From: Elysia crispata
Taxonomy: Eukaryota; Mollusca; Gastropoda; Plakobranchidae
Direction: 5' to 3'
DNA: 64,000 nt
Assembly (NCBI GenBank): GCA_033675545.1
Contig: JAWDGP010006494.1
Coordinates: 451,001-515,000 of the forward strand
Positions 63,201 to 64,000 of the stretch are shown in pieces. Under the pieces are notes generated by a model that was not told the DNA's origin, ran no database searches, and worked only from the letters and a program-made list of their open reading frames with translations. The stretch's first letter is position 1; each line of letters begins with the position of its first letter. Position numbers and translations under genes: made by a program.

Positions 63201-64000
63201 GATTGTTAAACTCTGCTTCATGCATTAGCATTTTAACTAGTATATTCATCTTATTAACATTTAAGTAAGTATTTAAACAAGATATTCGAATTTTTTATCT
63301 CAAGATATGAGAACCCGAGGTTGAGCACTTTATAATGCCATTTATTATCATTCTTAGCAGTATAAGTAGTAAGAACAGCAGCAGCAACAGACGTAGTAAT
63401 AGTAGTAGTAGCATTAAGAAGAGATGGAGTATTCTTCTCAGTATCATATGCAGCAAATAGCAATAAGAGAAGCAATAGAACAGAATATTCTAGAAGTAAA
63501 AGAAGTTGTAGCATGAGTATTGGCAGAATTGACAGTAAATGAAATGGTGGTAGAATTAACAGTAGCATAGTTGTAGAGGCACTTATAACAGAAAAAGTAG
63601 AAGTATTGGTGATAGCAGCAGCATTAGTAGTAATAAAAGCAACATTTTTTAAAACAGTGTAGTTGGTAATTATGGAAGGAATAACATCATTTAATAAGGA
63701 ATAAGTTCATTTAATAATGGTGGTAGAAGTAGCAACTTCTTTCACAGAATATGTTAGCCACGAAATGGAACATTTTATATTAATAATATTTTCAAGAGAA
63801 TAAAGATCTGGCAAAACTACCTAGGCAGGATGCCTTACTCTTTCTGTTAAGTTCTTTACTCACCAATCACATTGAGAGTGGCTTGCCTGCGATCATTGCC
63901 ACCATCTGATGTCACAACACATTCATACACTCCACTGTCATATCCAATTATGCTGTATAACTTAAGTGTGCCATCATCACTTATTTCACGGCTGCCTTGA
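28136..64000 (-). CDS. sdk: Sidekick cell-adhesion protein (5' part outside window), multi-exon
   Basis: Sidekick proteins are single-pass adhesion molecules of the Ig superfamily. They act homophilically at synapses in vertebrates and at tricellular junctions and in the visual system in Drosophila. Thirty-two exons read from high to low coordinates join in consistent phase into about 1,839 residues. In order they give the end of an Ig domain, a run of FN3 units, a transmembrane helix (EWWFLVIVALTGVILILL) and a cytoplasmic tail. The tail has the Sidekick blocks GGFPSLE, SPPRPSP and LSEKPS, and ends GFSSFV, the PDZ ligand. The upstream Ig domains (six in the family) and the signal peptide lie beyond 64000. 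I count 14 FN3 units where the family normally has 13; the 11th is incomplete. Most FN3 units begin at a phase-1 intron and are split by an internal intron, as is usual for this fold. Family assignment is very secure; individual splice sites are predictions. Confidence 0.96.
28604..29812. other. sdk intron without recognised content
   Basis: Lies between the last two coding exons. AT-rich; no repeat family or RNA gene was seen. Confidence 0.7.
29813..29978 (-). CDS. sdk: sdk exon: cytoplasmic tail, part 2
   Basis: Acceptor ATGCAG|G, phase 2, and donor GATGAT|GTAAGT, phase 0. Contains the family signature SPPRPSP, followed by VTYSEDIPPPI, a short alanine run (AGAAAAAA), LSEKPS and an acidic serine stretch (SSSDD) that continues into the last exon. 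Confidence 0.96.
30357..30516 (-). CDS. sdk: sdk exon: cytoplasmic tail, part 1
   Basis: Acceptor GTGTGCAG|AA, phase 1, and donor GCCAG|GTAGAA, phase 2. Contains GGFPSLEMRQSRRSLARNGK, matching the conserved intracellular block of Sidekick (SFPALE...RRLS...KNG in vertebrates). It ends SNIYAR, which reads into SPPRPSP in the next exon. Confidence 0.96.
30754..30906. repeat. (GA)n-rich imperfect microsatellite in an sdk intron
   Basis: GA and GAAA units with a short (GACA)n interlude at about 30861-30882. Confidence 0.93.
31045..31176 (-). CDS. sdk: sdk exon: transmembrane segment
   Basis: Acceptor GTTTCAG|TT, phase 1, and donor AAGGCA|GTAAGT, phase 1. Encodes the juxtamembrane stretch VSKKAKAFHTEWW, a hydrophobic helix (FLVIVALTGVILILLIITLL) and the stop-transfer EKRRNK. 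The EWWFLV entry into the membrane is characteristic of Sidekick proteins. Confidence 0.97.
31599..31829 (-). CDS. sdk: sdk exon: FN3-14, second half (membrane-proximal)
   Basis: Acceptor CTTTTTAG|CT, phase 1, and donor TTCAC|GTGGGT, phase 1. Reads ANPTPLQSALYIYSTHPSDG, then YQFRVRAVNAHGISPPSPAS. This is the last ectodomain unit before the transmembrane exon. Confidence 0.93.
32317..32463 (-). CDS. sdk: sdk exon: FN3-14, first half
   Basis: Acceptor GTACCAG|GT, phase 1, and donor AGATG|GTAAGA, phase 1. Reads GSPEAPLQPTLDRQQ, LILTWLNKGEGNSPIYAYHV, then FREVRTRRKRD. The last part is a cluster of basic residues unusual for an FN3 loop. Confidence 0.93.
32780..33090. mobile_element. GC-rich dispersed-repeat fragment in an sdk intron
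   Basis: About 300 bp much richer in G+C than the intron around it, ending in a block with GTGGCCCTACCAGGAGCACG, GCCGGCATAGCTCTCAGG and AAGGCACGCAAGC. I associate this block with 3' regions of dispersed elements in many invertebrate genomes. The exact family cannot be named from sequence alone. Confidence 0.5.
33436..33612 (-). CDS. sdk: sdk exon: FN3-13, second half, with a GC donor
   Basis: Reads EKAETSTNMIPGQEHRFYV, then LYTFQLAAFTSIGRGNVSE, and a cysteine-rich stretch SECSNCECC. The donor must be CAACAAG|GCAAGT, a consensus GC donor. Using the nearby GTGAAA instead shifts the frame and gives a stop a few codons into the next exon. The acceptor is either ATCAACAG (33613-33614) or AAAGCAG 9 nt further in; both keep the frame. 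Confidence 0.9.
33799..33930 (-). CDS. sdk: sdk exon: FN3-13, first half
   Basis: Acceptor TTCCCAG|TG, phase 1, and donor TTAATG|GTCAGT, phase 1. Reads LPSPPTNLRFRNITRTEL, then LWNPPEFPNGDITKYEL. Confidence 0.94.
34558..34756 (-). CDS. sdk: sdk exon: FN3-12, second half
   Basis: Acceptor CACTCCAG|GTG, phase 0, and donor GAAGACT|GTGAGT, phase 1. Reads VLFWPSPNTTCLEEVVTH and LYCVTVEALNVAGYGPPT, ending QRTSED. It contains two NxT/S sequons (NTT, NLT). Confidence 0.93.
35140..35280 (-). mobile_element. tRNA-derived SINE-like unit
   Basis: On the minus strand an A-box-like TGGCTGAAATGG (35239-35250) is followed 32 nt later by a B-box-like GGTTTGAATCCC (35195-35206), the spacing of a tRNA promoter. 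No full cloverleaf with acceptor stem is visible, so a SINE head is more likely than a tRNA gene. Confidence 0.55.
35281..36879. other. sdk intron, unassigned part
   Basis: Remainder of the intron between the two FN3-12 exons. No repeat or RNA was recognised. Confidence 0.5.
36880..36995 (-). CDS. sdk: sdk exon: FN3-12, first half
   Basis: Acceptor CACCAAG|CC, phase 1. Reads APFSSPQDFKVTNKSSSEL, then VSWSAPPKDTTNGDIIGYK. The donor AAG|GTGCAG is weak but is placed exactly at the position used in FN3-7 (after GYK) and keeps phase 0. Confidence 0.88.
37150..37520. repeat. Diverged tandem duplication, about 185-bp unit
   Basis: ATTAATTCTAAAGTC at 37150 and ATTAATTTTAAATTC at 37333 begin two copies. 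They share ACTATGACCTATGAAA, AAGATTTGAAGAATGG and GAATTCAGAATTTTTC in the same order. Confidence 0.85.
37770..38205. repeat. Compound (GTA)n/(GCA)n trinucleotide tract
   Basis: About 430 bp of interrupted GTA, GCA and AAT triplets with a pure (GTA)n core at about 37914-37977. On the minus strand it follows a SINE-like unit, as a microsatellite tail would. Confidence 0.92.
38206..38355 (-). mobile_element. tRNA-derived SINE-like unit with microsatellite tail
   Basis: Read on the minus strand: an A-box-like TAGCGGTAGGGT (38334-38345), then a B-box-like GGTTTGATCCCC (38282-38293), a body with GTGAGTGAGTTTGGGGCC, and the long trinucleotide tract as a 3' tail (38205 down to 37770). Confidence 0.6.
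39134..39359 (-). CDS. sdk: sdk exon: FN3-11, main part
   Basis: Acceptor TTTGTAG|CCA, phase 0, and donor ACATTG|GTAAGG, phase 1. Reads PPPEDTWNGYLLQDIILFRE, then RYEIRVVSENSAGRGPPS. The C-to-G strands are well preserved. This unit appears to be the extra FN3 relative to the usual 13. Confidence 0.88.
39419..39474 (-). CDS. sdk: sdk candidate exon: first strands of FN3-11 (incomplete)
   Basis: Acceptor ATTTTCAG|TG, phase 1, as expected here. It reads VSRKGPKYLHHSEPGTTII, which looks like strands A and B of an FN3 domain, but the expected V-x-W core is absent. The only phase-0 donor (ATT|GTGATA) leaves an intron of just 59 nt before the next exon. The exon is needed to supply phase 1 to phase 0. 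Its 3' limit may instead reflect a sequence error, decay or a cassette that is not used. Confidence 0.45.
40325..40604 (-). CDS. sdk: sdk exon: FN3-10, main part
   Basis: Acceptor ATGCAAG|GCT, phase 0. Reads APEFELWNSDFLMGYYVRL, has a long loop (KDQQGAAFGPGV) and ends in the F-G strands (YMCNVQAHNFMGGGPWS). This FN3 is larger than its neighbours. The donor is uncertain: ATTG|GTACTG (phase 1) fits the other domain boundaries, but AAATCT|GTGACT lies 15-20 nt further on. Confidence 0.87.
41162..41232 (-). CDS. sdk: sdk exon: FN3-10, first strands
   Basis: A 71-nt exon. Acceptor CTCTTCAG|AA, phase 1, and donor TGGCAG|GTGAGT, phase 0. Reads KPDGAPQKVTIVPLTRQSI, then KITWQ with the core tryptophan. 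Confidence 0.93.
41918..42021 (-). CDS. sdk: sdk exon: FN3-9, end
   Basis: Acceptor TTCCTCAG|A, phase 2, and donor GAAGACA|GTAAGC, phase 1. Reads LQPNSFYSFRVSATNDLGSS, the F-G part of FN3, and ends KQTRED. Confidence 0.94.
42628..42829 (-). CDS. sdk: sdk exon: FN3-9, first part
   Basis: Acceptor CAACTAG|AT, phase 1, and donor CATGG|GTAAGT, phase 2. Reads DRPNPPYNVRIGTSEIKA, IYWSEGNTNFGPIRNYTVQY and ends SYIVHG. Confidence 0.94.
42830..45165. other. Long sdk intron with two foreign-looking blocks
   Basis: 43180-43280 is a GC-rich block (ACCCGATCGGGTCATGGGG, CTGCAGAACGGGGATTCCCC) that looks like a short interspersed element. About 43490-44820 differs in composition from the surrounding intron and contains GCGAAGAGTT (43593) and its inverse AACTCTTCGC (44342). 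No coding frame was found. Confidence 0.45.
45166..45319 (-). CDS. sdk: sdk exon: FN3-8, second half
   Basis: Acceptor AATTACAG|ATG, phase 0, and donor AGTAGAG|GTATGT, phase 1. Reads MNSVDKNTNEPLSHTVSALE, then METs typical F strand YVFSVTARTQDDWGKDA. The intron downstream (42830-45165) is unusually long for this part of the gene. Confidence 0.92.
45425..45938. repeat. Diverged tandem duplication, about 255-bp unit
   Basis: The two copies meet at about 45680. They share TTTATTT, the order GTGCC, TCAG, GCCAAATATTTAGCA / GCCATGTATTTAGCA, CAATCA, GAGATC and TTGAGCCTA, with many substitutions. Confidence 0.8.
46271..46413 (-). CDS. sdk: sdk exon: FN3-8, first half
   Basis: Acceptor GCGATCAG|CA, phase 1, and donor ACACCG|GTAATT, phase 0. 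Reads APGPPVNIWFPEVSESSVTI, then VWEAPDEPNGVISRYKVAW, a textbook FN3 A-to-C' segment. Confidence 0.94.
47167..47353 (-). CDS. sdk: sdk exon: FN3-7, second half
   Basis: Acceptor CTTACAG|GTG, phase 0, and donor CTGGAG|GTAGGT, phase 1. Reads VKYKARGSQDEAHFQEVEG and VEYDIQVLAYSRIGDGVLS, ending RTLAG. Confidence 0.94.
47916..48031 (-). CDS. sdk: sdk exon: FN3-7, first half
   Basis: Acceptor TTTTCAG|TG, phase 1, and donor TACAAG|GTAAGT, phase 0. Reads VPNGSPLNIEPRAVAPTSIQ, then VTWSSVPILQQNGNIKGYK. Confidence 0.94.
48567..48849 (-). CDS. sdk: sdk exon: FN3-6, second part
   Basis: Acceptor ATCACAG|CAA, phase 0, and donor AAGGAG|GTAAAT, phase 1. Reads QVPRSEWNGDFLGYKIFYRR and YEVQMVAYNAVGNGILSE, ending RTSEG. 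At 283 nt it is one of the longest exons of the ectodomain. Confidence 0.94.
49939..49967. repeat. Short (AAT)n microsatellite
   Basis: About nine or ten AAT units in an sdk intron. Confidence 0.9.
50050..50304 (-). CDS. sdk: sdk exon: end of FN3-5 and start of FN3-6
   Basis: Acceptor CATGCAG|GCC, phase 0, and donor TGGAAG|GTTTGT, phase 0. Reads AQIEDDKMWKEIY, YTYYQLRILAQNVFAKSEPS, the linker KQDVPGAAPEDV and NTIRVIWK. As with FN3-2/3, no intron separates the two domains. Confidence 0.93.
50475..51070 (+). repeat. Interspersed repeat copy B (uninterrupted) in an sdk intron
   Basis: About 600 bp alignable with the split copy at 16629-20405 from TTTGGAAAACCATCTGTTACT to AAAATAGTTT. It lies between the FN3-5 exons. 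No coding frame or terminal repeats were recognised, so the class is unknown. Confidence 0.75.
51914..52035 (-). CDS. sdk: sdk exon: FN3-5, first half
   Basis: Acceptor TTTCCAG|AG, phase 1, and donor ATTGAG|GTGGGT, phase 0. Reads KPTPPTQLAVLIKNIQARSA and then LQFRPGFDGRATINMWII. The usual core tryptophan position is phenylalanine here (LQFRPG). The downstream intron (50305-51913) carries an old interspersed repeat. Confidence 0.9.
52271..52462 (-). CDS. sdk: sdk exon: FN3-4, second half
   Basis: Acceptor CATGCAG|GC, phase 1, and donor CCACCAG|GTATGA, phase 1. Reads GYEIVHQKKSG and VYNISVRAKTRVGFGPAV, ending SSAEPP. The exon has one potential N-glycosylation sequon (NATS) and one in the F strand (NISV). 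Confidence 0.93.
53079..53177 (-). CDS. sdk: sdk exon: FN3-4, first half
   Basis: Acceptor AACTGCAG|TA, phase 1, and donor AGAGG|GTAAAT, phase 1. Reads VPGPVKNLKIES and FTWEPPEHVNGVLEG. This is a short 99-nt exon. Confidence 0.92.
53700..53817 (-). CDS. sdk: sdk exon: FN3-3, end
   Basis: Acceptor CTTCTAG|GTC, phase 0, and donor GGATG|GTAAAA, phase 1. Encodes KFTQYKIQIACKTVIGAGP and the closing strand ending TLED. Confidence 0.91.
55298..55433 (-). CDS. sdk: sdk exon: FN3-3, middle
   Basis: Acceptor ATCTTCAG|A, phase 2, and donor AAACAG|GTCAGC, phase 0. Encodes VEWDPPDTRNLNGINQGYDI and the following strand. FN3-3 is split over three exons. Confidence 0.92.
56079..56308 (-). CDS. sdk: sdk exon: end of FN3-2 and start of FN3-3
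   Basis: Acceptor GCCACAG|GTC, phase 0, and donor ATCAA|GTAAGC, phase 2. Encodes the FN3-2 end (IKYRVVVAAYNEKGAGV), the linker TLQGKPVAPP and the first strands of FN3-3 (KNVELSSPNSTTIK). There is no intron at the FN3-2/FN3-3 boundary. Confidence 0.93.
56320..56890. repeat. Tandem duplication (about 284-290 bp) that includes the edge of an sdk exon
   Basis: Copy 1 starts at 56320 (ATCAAATAAGAAACGGCATA), copy 2 at 56604. Both end with a version of TAGTAGACATAATATCYCTGCAGATC, which in copy 2 is the 3' end of the FN3-2 exon with its splice donor. In copy 1 the exon-derived piece has a stop codon and a lost donor (GG instead of GT). Confidence 0.9.
56867..56994 (-). CDS. sdk: sdk exon: FN3-2, first half
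   Basis: Acceptor ACCCAG|CT, phase 1, and donor TACAAG|GTAAGA, phase 0. Encodes PPSEAPKNLYC and the core VGWDPPPTSSWNGDLQGYYV. A decayed copy of the 3' edge of this exon lies at about 56577-56606, in a tandem duplication of the flanking intron. Confidence 0.93.
57232..57269. repeat. (TA)n microsatellite
   Basis: About 38 bp of alternating TA in the intron between FN3-1 and FN3-2 exons. Confidence 0.95.
57889..58101 (-). CDS. sdk: sdk exon: FN3-1, second half
   Basis: Reads SSWETINSNVDPALRSIII and then SKFYRFRMMAVNRVNESG, the E-F-G part of an FN3 domain with the conserved tyrosine. Donor CAAC|GTAAGA, phase 1. The acceptor TTGACAG at 58102-58103 is the best phase-compatible site; a downstream ACAG is an alternative 21 nt inside. 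Confidence 0.85.
58449..58640 (+). repeat. Dispersed repeat R2, copy 1
   Basis: GAGTAAGTTTTGGGTCTCTT...GATATGTAGAAAAGG...ACATATGGCAGGGCATGTGA aligns with 62749-62946 in the same orientation. Confidence 0.75.
58641..60414. other. Remainder of the sdk intron inside FN3-1
   Basis: AT-rich, no recognised element. The two halves of FN3-1 flank it. Confidence 0.5.
60415..60555 (-). CDS. sdk: sdk exon: FN3-1, first half
   Basis: Acceptor TTCACAG|AA, phase 1. It reads ELPSAPTITLVELN, then the core tryptophan in INWTQSYDGHTPIIKF, typical of the first FN3 of Sidekick. The 3' boundary is less certain. I chose TTTCT|GTAATT because it is the only nearby donor that keeps phase 1 into the next exon. Confidence 0.85.
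60556..62569. other. sdk intron between the Ig and FN3-1 exons, left part
   Basis: AT-rich intron with short degenerate GTA-type triplets (about 60585-60660) and an AGATCTAGAT motif near 61880. No gene was seen. Confidence 0.5.
62570..63165. repeat. Dispersed repeats R1 (two copies) and R2 (copy 2)
   Basis: R1 at 62570-62715 and again at 63020-63165 shares AGAATTCTCA, TTTTCAAGATCACTTGAAAA/TTTCCAAGATTGCTTGAAAA and GCACTGATGATAA. R2 copy 2 (62749-62946) lies between them. Confidence 0.75.
63355..63640. repeat. Degenerate trinucleotide-rich tract
   Basis: Interrupted GTA, GCA and ATA triplets, similar in style to the 37.8-kb tract but heavily decayed. Confidence 0.7.
63864..64000 (-). CDS. sdk: sdk exon: end of last Ig domain (cut by window edge)
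   Basis: Encodes the second half of an Ig domain with the typical D-x-G-x-Y-x-C motif (DSGVYEC) and the closing strand ATLNVI. The donor is ATTG|GTGAGT, phase 1, and joins to the first FN3 domain. The exon runs off the right edge, so its acceptor is not visible. Confidence 0.93.

Overview
The window is animal nuclear DNA: AT-rich, full of introns, with long (GA)n, (AAT)n and (GTA)n microsatellites and scattered transposon debris. Nothing bacterial or viral is visible. The gene content and repeat style suggest a lophotrochozoan, probably a mollusc and perhaps a gastropod. This taxon is an inference, because no sequence here is strictly diagnostic.

The main feature is one large minus-strand gene that fills the right 36 kb (28136-64000, its 5' end lying beyond the window). 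It is a Sidekick (sdk) homolog, a synaptic and cell-junction adhesion protein of the immunoglobulin superfamily. Thirty-two exons, one of them tentative, join in phase. They encode about 1,839 residues: the end of the last Ig domain, a chain of fibronectin type III (FN3) domains, one transmembrane helix and a cytoplasmic tail. The tail carries the Sidekick-specific block SPPRPSP and ends in GFSSFV, the family's PDZ ligand. I count 14 FN3 units against the canonical 13. The 11th lacks a convincing first half and sits on exons that could be skipped in frame. One intron uses a GC donor.

A second minus-strand gene, with parts between about 8.8 and 12.2 kb, encodes tetratricopeptide repeats in five short phase-consistent exons, two of them 31 and 37 nt. 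It resembles the N-terminal TPR region of ZC3H7-type proteins, but its identity is not certain. Its 3' part was not found, apart from one weak candidate exon near 7.7 kb.

Between the two genes (about 12.2-28 kb) there is repeat-rich DNA. It holds a clean 861-bp PIF/Harbinger element (19140-20000) with perfect 45-bp terminal inverted repeats, a 3-bp target duplication and a remnant of a Harbinger-type protein. This element is inserted in an older interspersed repeat, which is also broken by a roughly 2.3-kb insertion. An uninterrupted relative of the older repeat lies in an sdk intron at 50.5-51.1 kb. The sdk introns also hold two tRNA-derived SINE-like units, a GC-rich dispersed repeat and several diverged tandem duplications of 160-290 bp. 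One of these duplications copied the 3' edge of an sdk exon, which has since decayed. The left 8 kb is mainly microsatellites and unrecognised sequence.
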